From Ligula intestinalis (Eukaryota; Platyhelminthes; Cestoda; Diphyllobothriidea; Diphyllobothriidae): 64,000 nucleotides of DNA. Position numbers and translations under genes: made by a program. Below, piece after piece: positions 11,590 through 23,559 of the stretch (the first letter of the stretch is position 1; each line of letters opens with the position of its first letter). The stretch lies in contig JAYGXS010000008.1 of assembly GCA_036362985.1 (NCBI GenBank), positions 25,052,229 through 25,116,228 on the forward strand. Reading direction: 5' to 3'. A model generated the notes under the pieces. That model was not told the origin of the DNA, did not search any database, and saw nothing but the letters and a program-made list of their open reading frames with translations.

Positions 11590-11745
11590 TCCATCTATTC
11601 TCCATCCTGTGTACACAATAAACTCGTCCTTCTACTCCCGCCTTTCCACCGTCTTCTCTCCTATCTCCTAAGGAACCAAGGTCTGGAAGATTGTAGGTGT
11701 TAAGGCCATAACCGTCGTAGCCTTAGCTCCTATAGAGCTACGCCC
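11590..11745 (+). mobile_element. LTR fragment, R-U5, next to the primer site
   Basis: GTACACAATAAACTCG, then CTCCTAAGGAACCAAGGTC, then CTTAGCTCCTATA repeat the R-U5 of the LTR just upstream. A nearly complete deletion of the internal region, or an LTR-LTR rearrangement, would give this layout. Confidence 0.55.
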
Positions 11746-11749
11746 CCTC

Positions 11750-12220
11750 TCCCACTAACATAGACAAGCTTCCAAAAACTAGTTTCGCCCTGCGTGGCGT
11801 TATTGTTGAACTTGCGTTGTTCCCTTGTATATCCATTGTTGAGGTTCATACTTTGATTATCCTTTACTATTTGTTTAATAGTACAGTACCACCTTGATAG
11901 TTGTTATCACTGGTTTTTGCGTACGCGTGACTGCTGGGTACAGTCAGAGAAGTCAAGGAACGAAACAATTACTTTCCGGAGGAAATTAAAAAGCAGCCAT
12001 GAATAGGAGGGTTTTGTACACGTGTTCGGAATGGCCGCTTCTGGTGGCATCTGACGGATTTTGGGCCAAACGCAAAGAGTGTCCGAACTCCGCCCAACGA
12101 TGACGGTGGCTAATCAAGACATGCTGATCTGGTTTTAACCGTCCACCACTTCCCAGATTTCGATAAGCCGAAAGACGAACCCCGCTGAGGCCTGAATACG
12201 GACTTAAGGATACCTACAGT
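11750..12220. other. No recognisable feature
   Basis: No coding signal or shared repeat was identified. Confidence 0.4.
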
Positions 12221-12221
12221 A

Positions 12222-12845
12222 GATGGATACTCTTTCGCATTGACTCAAGTTCTGATACTGATTAGCATGTAGTCTATTCTGAATTTTATTCCGTCATGAC
12301 AGGATGCGGGCTTTTAAACGAGCTTCGTTTTGACTACTAGCAAACCGCATCTACTATAAAAAACTGACTACTTAAGTAGTATGCATTTTATTACTTATTT
12401 TGACTGCCTTTATAAATCCGAATATATTTTATGGAAAACATGCACGAAAGAATTATTTCTTGTACTCATTTGGTAGCAAATTACGCTAATTTTACATTTT
12501 AAACTTAACGAAGGGGTATCGGTCGGTTATAAAAAAGTTGCTAATTATGAGCTTTTTACAATTGTGAGGTGTTTATTCATAATACATCGTATCCGCCAAT
12601 TTATTCATGCTGCCTATACTGCATGAAATATGTTCCACATCTATTTCGATATTTTATGACAAATATGTGACTTCTTCCTCAAACAGTAGGTGAAAACGGA
12701 TCTATCCTTAAACACGATGTACACTGTGCGCAGTGTTTAAACCTCGAATTCGAGTGTAGCAGTCGCTAGGTTAGAAAATTATTCGGCTATTGAGCACCTT
12801 TTTATAACCGAAAGCCATTCTTTCTTTTTACTGCAATAACATGTT
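12222..12845 (+). mobile_element. Foldback family A, partial copy
   Basis: Matches the left arm and spacer of the complete element at 62779-63761: TACTCTTTCGC, GATACTGAT, GACTACTTAAGTAGTATGC, then CGAATATATTTTATGGAAAAC. The outer terminus and most of the right arm are not recognisable. Confidence 0.6.
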
Positions 12846-13469
12846 ACAGTTAGTGGACAATCTCGTGCAATAAGTTCAACAACGCAATAAAAGTCATTTT
12901 GCGGGAAGTCAACACAAACGGCTTGCCCCTAAACTATCATAACAATATGGTTAGAACTATAAGTAAAAAAGTCAGAGTTTGGTTGGTAAATTACTGTTTA
13001 CTAGCATAGAAAAATGTAATTTTCACAAAAATCTGCTAACTTAAGAAATGGCAATATGAAAATTTACTGGTGAAATAAAAAGTGTGTTTAAGGCATGGGA
13101 ATGGAAAATGATGGCAAGGTTATACAGAATAAGTACAAAAACAAAATTTTTATGAACTAAATGTTTTCCAATAACATTTTAACATGCACTAAATGTGTCA
13201 GAAATGGATGTAGTCACCTTCGGTACATTTTTTCCAAATTTGGAATCTTTGGCAACATTTCCGTTTTTAATGCACGAAAAGAATCTTGCGTGCTTTGTAT
13301 CAATTTCTATTGACAATTGTAAAAAGATTTTCTACAGAAATCACATCCCGGCTGTTGAGCGAAAAAAAATGCATTGACGGCCACACACAGATAGGATGGC
13401 TGTTTACTAAAAAGTTAGATTACGGTTGTACTTGTAATCAAATTCATACCATCTTGCGTATGTTGAAAG
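12846..13469. other. AT-rich unclassified sequence
   Basis: No domain, long frame or clear repeat. Short AT-rich frames only. Confidence 0.4.
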
Positions 13470-14110
13470 AAATTTCCATTTGTCACATTAAAAAAATTAT
13501 TTCGCGAGTTCGAGTGCGAAGAGTAGCAAACTGTTTTGGAAATGCTACTGAACACTTTAAGAATTTCACAGTTTTGATGTTTGTCCATAAATACCGACTT
13601 CGCTCAACCTATTTACCGAAAACTTAGAAATAAGAAATATCTTAAAAGCATTTACCTAAATAACGAGTTCTTAAACATTCCTACTTTGATAGCTGCCTGT
13701 GTGGGTCATGACTTTAGAATCGCCCAAACATGTCAACTCATTGCCGAGAAAAGAGTATTTCTACAACAAAAGCCAAGAATAAATACGACTAAGATTGATT
13801 TTAAAAAGCTTTCTTGAACAAGTTACCTCCTTCAAAAGCGCTGTAGTTAGATAAGTCGAAGTCGAATATCTGTGTACGATATGTTTTTCAAAGATAAGTC
13901 AGGATCAAAATGGCATATTTTGACCGGTTTTTGAGTTCCCTAAAACTGAGAGGAAAAATTGTGCTGCAAGTGAAAAAACTTACATTTCTACGTAAATCGG
14001 AGCAGTTTTCAATGCGTTCTTTTACTTCAGGGTAGTGTTCTCTGATTTTAATTGGACAACAGAGTGACCCAAACTATTCTTCAATATCTTTCAACATGAT
14101 AATCTTCTCC
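13470..14110 (+). repeat. AT-rich repeat family 8, copy 1
   Basis: Closely matches 53640-54290 along its length, for example TGTGGGTCATGACTTTAGAATC, truncated here to TGTGGGTCATGACTTTAG, and GTGTACGATATGTTTTTCAA. In both places a foldback family B element follows about 1.03-1.06 kb after the start. Small frames inside are shifted between copies, so coding is unlikely. Confidence 0.75.
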
Positions 14111-14493
14111 TTCTTCCGTTTGGAGTTTTGATATTTATTGATTTCCGTCTATCTTTTGACAACATTTGGATAAAGGTAGTTTACGAGGTTAATTAAAAAA
14201 TATATGAGATTACGAGGGAGGCCATCGAAAGTCAAAAAGGCCTACTAATTTCGGCGTAGTAAAACACACTTTTGCGTCTTGTAAGTTTATTATTTATCTT
14301 TAGGGCACCAAACTTAACAGATTTGTAGAGCAAACATTTGTTAACTCGATTCATCAAGCTTTTCTCGACTCCAGTCCTGTATCTTGTAAGTACACTAACC
14401 TCTATTTAATGGACGCAAAACAAAATTTTATCTGAAGTGAATAATTATAATTAAACTTTTTCTGTTCATTGTGAATGTTTTTTATATATTTCA

Positions 14494-15184
14494 GCACGCA
14501 ATTTGAAAAAGACCGGTAATCACTCGCAAACCAACATTGAGTAGGGTTGCAATACTGTTTATCATGCAGTCCAATTTGAATTATTTTCAGTCGCGATAGG
14601 ATGCCGACTCTGTGATAAGCTTCTTCCTGACCGCTGCGAAAAAGTTGATTCTGGAAAAAATAATTACGTAATTGTTTGCACTTTTATCATTGATTTTGTG
14701 CGCCACTTTAAATTAAAATATATTTTATGGAAAAAATGCACGAGAAAATTATTTTTTGTACTTGCTTGATAACAAATTGCACTTTCTTTAAATTTTATTC
14801 ATAAAGGAAGAGTTTTCTTAGGTTTTAAAAAATTTCGAATTTTGAGTTTTTTGACGACTGTGTGGTGTTCATTCATAATGTATCGTATTTGTCAATTTAT
14901 TAATGTTGCCCCTGATATATACAGCAGGATCTATGGCTTTTGCAAAATTCTATGAGAGCCATGCAATCACTTCCTCAAACCGTAGGCAAAAGAGTACTTT
15001 TCCTTAAACAAGATGAACACAGCATTCAGTTTGTTAAACTTGAATTCAATTTTAGCAGTCGGTAGTTTTCAAGATCATTCGGTAATTTAGAAACTTTTTT
15101 AAAACCGAAGGAAATTTTCTTTCAAGAATAAAATTTAAAGGAGGCGTAATTTATATCAGAGAGTATTTTTTTCATGCATGCTTG
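14494..15184 (+). mobile_element. Foldback family B, truncated copy
   Basis: Matches the left arm, the spacer and the first part of the right arm of the complete element at 54696-55648 (for example AGACCGGTAATCACTCGC, GATAAGCTTCTTCCTGACCG). The first ~20 bases of the terminal repeat and most of the right arm are missing. Confidence 0.7.
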
Positions 15185-15282
15185 GAGATCGTCGCGGTAA
15201 GTGTTTTTTCTATTAACTTAACCCACTGCGATAAATCTGTAACGCGAATAATCGTAGAACGACCCCTCGATCCTACCCCCAC

Positions 15283-15792
15283 TCATGAGTGGCTACCTGG
15301 AACAAGAGCACGATAAGACAGGAGGGGTGTAGAGGGGAGATTAGCATTCGGCTGACACCCCTCTGCCTGATAACGCCGGTCACACGCTTTGCTGAATAGA
15401 CTACTGACCGGATGAATTCGCTGGTAAGACCGGGTTTTTTCTGGAACTGTCACGACCAGAAACTTATCACGAAAGCCCAAACAGTCCCAACCTCGCGTAT
15501 TTTTCCGTTTGTACTTTACATCAATCGCCAACTTTGCGTGTACCCCTCCCAGCCCCTCACTGAATTTCGTCCTACATATGTGGACTGCCAGGTGGCGCAA
15601 GGAAAAGTGTTCGTTAGAGGGCTTTATTAGAGGACATTTTGGGCATGTCTTAGACTGATTGTGCTCCTCACTCGAATCCTTTTCAGGAGCAGTCGTCTCC
15701 AAAGGCGACGCCGCTCGACCCTGCCGGCCTATTTCGCAGGTCATTAATCGTTTGGCCTGGAAGCAAAACGAACTCGTGACTGCCACGCACAA
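15283..15792 (-). other. Unrecognised 169-aa open frame
   Basis: One of the longer open frames in the window that is not obviously tied to a mobile element. No signal peptide, membrane segment or known motif is evident. A CPKCP dipeptide-cysteine motif alone is not diagnostic. No splice context was established. It may be a chance frame or a fragment of an exon. Confidence 0.15.
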
Positions 15793-16506
15793 CCAATCGT
15801 GAACTCTAATGCCAACAATGCTGTCCTGTCAATTATTTCTCTGTAATGACTGATTTTTGGGAAGGCCGACATCATTCTCTGCGGAAGTAATGAGCTCTGA
15901 TAATGACAGGTGCAGGAAGGGGATGGCTGGCATGATTATGAAAACTATGTCCTCGCCACGAAGGGTTGTTCCAATTCTATTAGATTGGTTGTTCAACCTC
16001 TTTGGGACAACCAGCTTTGTTTTGACTAGCATTTGAATTATAAAAACCGACAAGTCAACCAGTGTACTGCCATGGCCTGGAGTAGGTCACAAATTAGACT
16101 TAATCAGGAATATTTTTGTCTACTGCATAGTTAAGCCAGACGAGACTTGTGCGATACGTCTGCGAATAATTTGTCGAAAGTTGCTGGTATCGACAACAGA
16201 AGGTTTCAGGGAACACGGAATAAACCATAACAGCTTTATTGTGGAAAAAGTGAAAGGCTGTGTCACGCACCAGTTGTCAGCTTTGTCTGCGCGACAGGTG
16301 TGTCCGTGTAGTTGCGTTTGTTGTGAGGTCTTGATTGTGGGATTAATGATCTGCCATCTGCAGTTAATTCAATGAGCCAGGGGTATCGATTAGCTTCAAG
16401 CGAACGCGCGGTGAGTCGACAGCGAGTCCGAGAAAGGACAAGAACGCGCAGCGTACAAGGCTTGGCGAACGAAGACAGCATGAATCAGCGCAGTGCCGCT
16501 CGGCGC

Positions 16507-16975
16507 TAGGAATCCCAACTTTGTGAGATAAGATGTGGTCTGGCCAGATAATAGGCGACAGAACGTAGCCCAACGGGTATGAGCTAATGAATATGATAAT
16601 GCGTAAAAGGCCAGATTGTTATGGATAATGTAATGTAGTGTACCAAGCGTAGAATGTAACATGCAAGTGACTCCCAGACAAGTGCAGTCCAGCCATGAGT
16701 GGGCCGGAGTCCAGTCGCATTCCGGCAAATAGATCACCGTGTCTGGAGGTCTGCAACCGAACAGCAGGTCGGCCGGTCCGGGAGTGGTTGAGCGACAACA
16801 ACTCCCCCGCATCTCGTGCACTGGTCTCACCTTGAGAAGTGATTTGCTAATGAGGCCAGACAAGTTCCGACCTTGAGTAAGGGCTTTAACTGTCGTGTCT
16901 TGCATCCGCGTGGTGGTCATGCCAGACATGGCTTGTCCCAGCGGCGTCCGAGATAAGCGTGACTAAGAATAAGGG
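16507..16975 (-). mobile_element. LTR-like repeat family 3, copy 2
   Basis: Aligns with 56345-56805 over about 460 bases (AAGTGACTCCCAGACAAGTG, CAACAACTCCCCCGCA, CTAAGAATAAGGGGTCG). The 177-aa minus-strand frame at 16396-16929 runs across this repeat and is explained by it rather than by a gene. Confidence 0.7.
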
Positions 16976-17109
16976 GTCGCTCCAACTTCAACGAAAATTT
17001 ATGGTACATGGGCAGTACGCCAAAGCGGACACAACTCATCCGGTGGCAGAAAGAAACAGACCATCAGACGAAAATAAGGCGGGACTGGCTTTGAATCGTC
17101 CCAATAAAA

Positions 17110-17480
17110 GGAGCAAAGCCCCATGTTAGAGGATGAGATCGAAGACACCTGAATCTGGGTTTATTCAGCTTAGGGAAGACCCTCGCCGCTGCGACTTTCT
17201 GAGAAGAGAAGAGGTGGGATGCCAGGTAGGAGAAATAGTGTGTAGTGCACAGAGGTAGAGGAGAACAGGTTGGAGGAAGTTGACCGTTGAAAGAGCGTGT
17301 ATCGTCAGCCATGAAAACTTGCATTTGGTGTTTGATAAATCGCAAATCATAACGGTGTCTCCAGCGAGGTAATGTTTGACTCAGATTCAGGAAGATGATT
17401 AGCCAGGCCGGACTGAGGTCGGTCTACAGGTGCGCACATGCCAGTAGCTGCGAGAGGCAAGCGATTGAGCGTTGCACTCG
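17110..17480 (-). mobile_element. LTR fragment, family 2-like, minus strand
   Basis: CGCTGCGACTTTCTGAGAAG, then AATAGTGTGTAGTGCACAGA, then a diverged U3 ending near GCGATTGAGCGTTGCA. That order is the U5, R, U3 layout seen at 25345-25690 and 26125-26395. Confidence 0.5.
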
Positions 17481-18062
17481 TTTTTTTTTATCATTCATAG
17501 TGCATCGCATCCGTCAATTTATAAATTTTGCCCCTGATATACACAGTATGATCCATGTCTATTGCGAAATTCTATGAGAGCTATACAACCGCTACCTCAA
17601 ACTCTAGTCAAGAACGTACTTTTCCTTAAGCCGGATTAACAGAGCTTTCAGTTTGTGAAACTTGAATTCAGTTCTAGCAGTCGGTAGGTTTCAAAATCAT
17701 TCGGCAATTTATAAACTTTTTTTCAACCAAAGGAACCCTTTCTTTATGAATGAAGCTCAAAGAAGGTGTAATTTGATATCAAGTAAGTACAAGAGAGAAT
17801 GCTTTCCATAAAATACATTTGAATTGATAAAAGCAGTCAAAATGAATGACGAAAATGCATACTTTTAAAGTAGTCATTTTTTAGAGGATCAACTTTTTCG
17901 CAGCGGTCAAAAAGAAGCTCACCACAGAGTCAGCATCTTAGCGTGACTGAAAAAAATTGGTTAGACTGCAAGATAAACAGTATTGCAACCCTACTCACTG
18001 TGGTGTTTTCGAGCGACTATCGGTCGTTTTCAAATTGCGGAATGTTGCTGGCAGCACTCGCT
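17478..18062 (+). mobile_element. Foldback family B, right half
   Basis: Contains the spacer and the right arm ending TCAAATTGCGGAATGTTGC, then GGCAGCACTCGC. The left arm is absent. It adjoins LTR sequence at its left end. Confidence 0.65.
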
Positions 18063-18099
18063 ATATTCTATCTTGTCGATCATGTGCTTAATGCTGTCG

Positions 18100-18260
18100 C
18101 TGTAGCCGAAGTGTGAGAACGCTGGAGTCATCACAGCGTCTACAGCGCGGCCGTGTTAGTGAGCCACAGGGAGATTATTGGTCAGACCGGATTTGGGGCA
18201 GCAGGTACCAATGCGTACGCTCTAGCAACTGCGGGAGGAGGGGAATTGAGCGTTGCAGGC
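18100..18260 (-). mobile_element. LTR U3 fragment
   Basis: GAGTCATCACAGCGT, GAGATTATTGGTCAGACCGG and GAATTGAGCGTTGCAGGC resemble U3 text at 25600-25690 and 26300-26360. Confidence 0.4.
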
Positions 18261-19340
18261 CGAATTGGAATTTTTTCGCATTAATTACAATAAATTGGGA
18301 CAGGTTTGGAAAACACTTTACGGGGGCAAGGAAACCGGATTTTGTGCTCAGTACTTTCATAGATCAGCCCACCGTAGACAGGTTGGATGTTTTTCTGTCA
18401 GCTCGAAGTACAACGTTTTGCACGCAGGACGACTAAGTACTCTCATTTGCTTCTTTTATGTTCTGAATTTTATGCTCCTCGTTGTATACTTTCCTCCTCT
18501 GTCCTAACTTTTTTTGATTTGACGCTTTTCTGTGAAATAAACAAACGATGTTTGTGTTTTTTTATATAATGGTCATTTTTTATCGGATTATAACTCTCGT
18601 GGAGTTTTTATGTTCAATTCGAGACCTTTCACGCTTGAGAGGTCACAAACTGTATGTTTTCGAGATTCATATTTAAAGATACATTCTCCAATCTGATTAG
18701 TGAATACGAGGTGGGGTGCAGTTCTCTTGGACCATTCAATCAATGTCCAAAGTTTTCAGTTTTTAAAATGTCTGCTAAAGCTGTATTTGCGTAAATTTCG
18801 TCACTTTTTGTTAACTGTTGCTTTCCGAAAACAGCTATCTGGCGGTGAAGTTAACCGCACCAATAGAGTCGCATTGATCACCATTACTCCTGCCTCTGAG
18901 TGGGGTTTTAGCGAGTATGGACGGTAGATAATGCAATCTCACGCGTAGATAAGCCGAGCAAGATAAGAACGCTATAAACAAATCAACCGAGAAGGGTGAA
19001 AAAATTTGATAGCTGGAACAAGGCATTTATCCGCTTGGCGTTTCGAAATCCTTTGCGGATTCGCATCAGAGACATTAGCGTAAACGGTAGCAGAATCGGG
19101 TAATTAATGCACAGGGAGTTGCATTATCTTTCGGATACAGTCACTATGATACTGCACAGATATGACAATTAGCGACTCGCCTATCGAGGATAATTGCCCG
19201 TTTGTGCGCTAATGGCTCAATGATCAACATGCGGGCCATCTGGTTCCCCGGCGTTGGCCTGTGCGTTCCTCAATTGGCGGCTTGCTTTGGTCAACTTGAG
19301 CCTCAGTACCGAATATGGATTCGGCAGGTCTTTCGCGTAG
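18261..19340. other. No recognisable gene
   Basis: Overlapping short frames on both strands (18253-18507 plus, 18175-18360 minus) without recognisable motifs. Confidence 0.4.
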
Positions 19341-19344
19341 GGTT

Positions 19345-19590
19345 ATGGCTATTAGGGTTAACCCTAACGGCTGCAATCTTCCAGGTCTGGTTTCTTAGGA
19401 GACGAGAGAGGCTTTGGGGAGGCCAGAGTGTTAGGAACAATATATTGTGTACAGAAGAGTTTGTAGGTGTTTATGCCGTGATTGTGCCTAGATTAGAACA
19501 AGCATCAGGTCAAAGTCCCCAGGTGGAAGGTAAAAGGCAAGGGTCACCAGAAGGAGAGGTTTATTGTATACAGAACTCCTAGTTGCAGTC
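19345..19590 (-). mobile_element. Two LTR R-U5 fragments, minus strand
   Basis: First fragment: AACGGCTGCAATCTTCCAGG, then AACAATATATTGTGTACAGA. Second: CAGGTGGAAGGTAAAAGGC, then GTTTATTGTATACAGAAC. Both follow the shared U5-R order in reverse. Confidence 0.55.
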
Positions 19591-19956
19591 TCATGTGGCA
19601 GTGGCCACTGGCGAACCCATGGCTGGTCCTGACTACGTCCAGCCAGGCCTGAGAGTGTGGACTGTCGGTCGTGTGGGGTGATGGCAGTTGCTTTAGTAGG
19701 ACTGTGAAGCAGGTTCAAGGGTTATGTTATTGGTGTGTTGCAAGCTGCCCGAGTGGATGTCGCCTGCAAAGGCTCCCTGCTGCGTTGGCCAGAGGTGACA
19801 CGCTAAGCGGCTCTTAGAAAGGCGCGCTTATTAAGCTGAGGTCAACCGCCGGGTAACGCCGGAACGTCGAAGGACCGGGTACCCTGGCGCGGCTGTTATC
19901 AGTTAATCAGAAGTGGCTGCGATGTCAAGCCTCGGGGACGGGGGCGCCAGTGACAG

Positions 19957-20590
19957 TGTAAGGGGTCGTGCCTGGCTGACTTGCACGGTGGTACGCGTAG
20001 GCGCAGGGTATTTAACGCGAAGTTCCCCTAATTGCAAGGCAGGAGAGACATGGAAGGATGTGAAGCTTCGCGTCCCAGGTGTTTACTTGTGAAGGCTGGT
20101 CGGTTACTGGAACAATTGGTTGATTACTCGGAGCAGCATAGACAACAAAGCCAGCCAATCAATTATCAGTGAAGCAGGTCTGGGGGGAGGGGACTGCGCA
20201 GTGTTCTGTACGCCAGCATCCCCAACCTATTATCCAGTAGCTTTGTATAGTAGGTAGTTGTCTCTGCCGTCCGACACGCTTCATTGCTTTGTCCAGCGTC
20301 ACTGTTCAAGGCCAGCTGCCTCAAGGTCATCCAATACCTCAGTCAGCGCCACTCAAGCAAATCCCTTTTTGGTAATGGGTTATTTTACACCGATCTGTTT
20401 CAGGAGGCACTCACCCTGTTTTTGATTGTTCGTTTTGCGAGCTAATTGGAACCCCCATTATGCATGTTACTCGTTCCTATTTCCCCACTTCCAGCCGCTA
20501 GGCGTCACTTAGGACCACGGCGCTCCAGCAGAATTATGTGTGCTCCGAAGTCCAACTTCTCTCCATCTATTTTCCATTCCTTTGTGTACA
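19957..20590 (+). mobile_element. U3 of older LTR, interrupted at 20590
   Basis: Starts TGTAAGGGGTCGTGCCTGGC, like other family 1 LTR starts. Its last 608 bases match the reverse complement of 2046-2653. It ends at GTGTACA, where the element at 20591 begins. Confidence 0.7.
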
Positions 20591-21024
20591 TGTAGCGGGT
20601 CGTGCCTGGCTGACTAGCTCGCGTCGAAGTGCACTTTCTCAAAGGCTTGCCGATGCGGTTTCTCGAGGTCTCAATCAGCCAATCAGAGTCCCCGCATTAG
20701 GCAGGCGACGAATGGCATGCTTGCACGCGTTCCCGATGCAAGCTGCCTCTCTGCCCAAAATCTCCAGGCCGACCTAGCCAAGGAAAGCTCTACTTCTCCC
20801 TGTCTACTGCCCGAGTTCTCTCAAACAGTCACTTGGGATCCGGTCGATCTCCTGAGCGTACGGGCTCTCCCGACTCAATCTCATCTCATCTATTCTCCTC
20901 TTCTTTGTGTACACAATACATTATTCCTACTACTCTGGCCTTTAAAGACTTCTCTTCTGTACTAAGTAACCATGGTCTGAAGATCGCAGATGCACGGTTT
21001 AACTTACTTAACACCCTGCGATAT

Positions 21025-21066
21025 TGGTGACGCCGACGTGAGATGAACACTCAACTTCTGATCTGG
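21025..21066 (+). promoter_or_regulatory. Extended tRNA-Trp-complementary primer region
   Basis: Beyond the usual 16-18 nt, the complementarity to tRNA-Trp runs for 42 nt: through the T arm, variable loop and anticodon stem-loop (CTTCTGATCTGG contains the complement of the CCA anticodon region). I count three substitutions and one missing base. The encoded 3' CCA shows derivation from mature tRNA rather than from a tRNA gene. Confidence 0.7.
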
Positions 21067-22113
21067 CTGAGCTCAATCATCATCAATCCTCCCTCGCCTT
21101 CAATTTAATTTCACCTGTGTCATCTGATGTGGCCGCGATATGGAGACTTTCTGGATCGACACCCTGTCGTGAAGCGAGGTCGAGATCTTCAACCGCTCAC
21201 AACCTCTGATGTGGCCTGCCTTCTCTGCGTAGTTGTTGACTTCCCGACCTATCCCAACGAAGTTCCCTGCGTATTTGGTGATTTATGGACCTGTCTCTAC
21301 GCATTTGGTGATTGGCATTCGCGACTTACTGCCGATAGCCCATTCAGCCCAGGTCATGGTTACTTCTCAATCCAATCCCAATCCAATCCAACATAGATGT
21401 CCCCTTATGAGTGTCAGCACCCAGATCTTCTTCTCAATCTCCACCCTTCCTTCTACCCGCAACGATTCTTCTGGTTCAACTCATACTGATACGGCATACT
21501 GATTTGCCGCTGAAGTTCAACCCGGCCAACCAGGCTCCCTCCCACGTAGTTGAGAAGCCCAATCTCCTACAACATGCCGATGCACGTGTAGTCGAGAACT
21601 TTCCACCTACCACAGACCCCGTTGCCCACGCGGACGCGCGATGACCTTTCCTCCTCCCAAGCGGCACTGGTGGCACTAAACCGCCTCTTGCAACCTCAGC
21701 TTGGTACGTATTTGCCTCACTTAACTTAACTATACTTCCTCCACTCGGATTCTTTCAGTTTCCTCGTTATGGTCTCCGGGGGAGTACTTGTAGCGGTTCG
21801 TGCCTGGCTGACTAGCTCGCGTCGAAGTGCACTTTCTCAAAGGCTAACCAATGTGGCTTCTCGAGGTCTCAATCAGCCAATCATAGTTCCCGCATCTATG
21901 AGGCGACGAATGGGGAGCTTGCACGCGTGCCCGACGCAAGTTGCCTCTCTGCCCAAAATCTCCAGGCTGACCTAGCCAATGAAAGCTCTTCCTCTCTCTG
22001 TCTACTGCTCCGGGTTCTTTCAAACAGTTACTTGGGATCCGGTTGATCTCCTGATTGTACGGGTTCTTCCGAGTCAATCTACTATCATATATTCTCCTCT
22101 TCTTTGTGTACAC

Positions 22114-22119
22114 AATAAA
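22114..22119 (+). promoter_or_regulatory. AATAAA poly(A) signal in LTR R region
   Basis: AATAAA within GTACACAATAAACTCC of the 3' LTR. The same position recurs across LTR copies and marks R for orientation. Confidence 0.6.
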
Positions 22120-22364
22120 CTCCTCCTACTACATTGGCCTTCATGGACTTCTCATCTGCACTAAGTAGCCATGGTCTGAAGATCGCAGTTGCTAGGTTCA
22201 ACTCACATAACCCCCGGCGATAAAAGAAAGCATTGGAACAGTTGTTTGTGACGACACGACTATGGGGTAGCGAGCCTTTGAGGACGAAGGGGGGAATGAT
22301 GGCACTCCGCCACAAGTTAGAAGCACGTTTCCACTCGGTCTGGCACGGCGTTCGACCGTGAGGG

Positions 22365-22560
22365 CCATGTATGAGCGTGGGGTCATCACAGCGGCCAACG
22401 ACGCTGTCTGCGTCGGCACACGGACGGGTGGAATCCCGAGTGATGTCAGGCGGCAGCCACCGCCTTGAGGTCTTGCGTGAGGCGGCCTGTGATTGGCTAG
22501 ACTGCGCAAGATTATTTCGCGGTTTGGGCGCAGCCGAGAATGGTAGTGTTAGTAGGTAGC
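22365..22560 (-). mobile_element. LTR U3 fragment, family 2-like
   Basis: GAGCGTGGGGTCATCACAG, then GGCGGCCTGTGATTGGCTAG. The same pattern as other minus-strand U3 pieces. Confidence 0.4.
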
Positions 22561-22699
22561 GTCACACATTGAGCGAGAGGCGGACAGGGTGCAGAAAGTC
22601 AGCCTAACTACAGCCTTGTCGTGATTAGTCCGCGATGGCGGGTTTCAATGGTGGCGCTAACGCCCACTACAGGTCGTTGTACTTGTTTAAAGCCTGGGG

Positions 22700-23030
22700 G
22701 CCGTGAACCATAACTCAAGTAATCAGCGACTCACATGATTTTCACCTCTCGCGAGAATTCGGGTGGCATCAGCTTTGAATGTGTGGCCAGATCTCATTGA
22801 ATGAACAGCAACTTGAGAATTGGCATCATTTCGCCAAACTGCCATCGCGTGTTCGGCTATTCGCGTCTTGAGAAGTCTTCCAGTTTCACCGACATAGTTG
22901 CTTCGTCCGCAACTGCACCAGGTCCTGTAGACGACTCCAGATGTTTATTGTCGTGGCATTGGGCCTTTTGGTTTCAGTATCCGACGCCGAACAAGATCGC
23001 CATGGCCTGTGTAGGGACAAAGTCACTAGT
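22700..23030 (-). mobile_element. PLE 2 fragment: GIY-YIG endonuclease
   Basis: Minus-strand reading gives TSGVVYR, SCGRSNYVGETGR, LLKTRIAEH, then SGHTFKADATRIL. These are the GIY-YIG signature with the Y-V-G-E-T-G-R core and the downstream R and E/H positions typical of PLE endonucleases. The RT part is missing. It ends at a stop after ARGENHV. Confidence 0.75.
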
Positions 23031-23559
23031 AGGTCAAATGCCAGCTATTGATACCGTAACGCACACCAGTCGAAGAGTTGCGCGTAACCGTTGCGCGTCA
23101 TTCAAGTATTACAGGAACCCGTACCTTTGAGTTTCTGAGTGGGGTCACATGTCTAATCGGACGTCAACATAGCCGCAAACAAACATTAAAAAGTCAACCA
23201 ATAGGAACACATCAATTTAATAGCGCGTGTTTCGTAAATACGGTGGCGTGGACTGAGAAACTAGCATGGTTGTTGTTTAAGTAAAGCTACTCCCTTTATT
23301 TTGACGGTATTATTCCAAAATGTTCAGAAAGAATACGACGTTTGCCGCGAATAGGTGTGGTTACTCAAAACAACTAACACCGTAAAATCAAAAAGGATGC
23401 CTTAGAGCGGGAAACTGTAAGCGTCAACACCTTGAAGAATCGTTACTAAGTGAGTCGCAAAAGTTGTGTCAGATACGACTTTCCTCTAAACGGTGCTAAT
23501 ATTATAGTTCATGTTTTGCTCACCGAAATAAATATGTTGGTTTGCTGATGTTTTTGACG

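Larger units (their letters stand above)
20591..22222 (+). mobile_element. Compact non-autonomous LTR retrotransposon 1
   Basis: Complete layout: 5' LTR 20591-21023 (TGTAGCGGGTCG...CCCTGCGATA), a tRNA-Trp primer site at 21025, about 765 bp of non-coding internal DNA, a purine-rich CCGGGGGAGTACT just before the 3' LTR (21776-21788), and the 3' LTR 21789-22222. No gag or pol was found, so it would need proteins from another element (TRIM/LARD-like). The two LTRs differ at many sites by eye, so the insertion is not recent. The right-flank bases do not repeat the left flank, so no target duplication is visible. A second copy is on the minus strand at 34813-36392. Confidence 0.8.

Noticed and set aside
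16396..16929. 177-aa minus-strand open frame as a gene
   Set aside because: It runs through LTR-like family 3; the other copies at 7160 and 56345 do not keep the frame.
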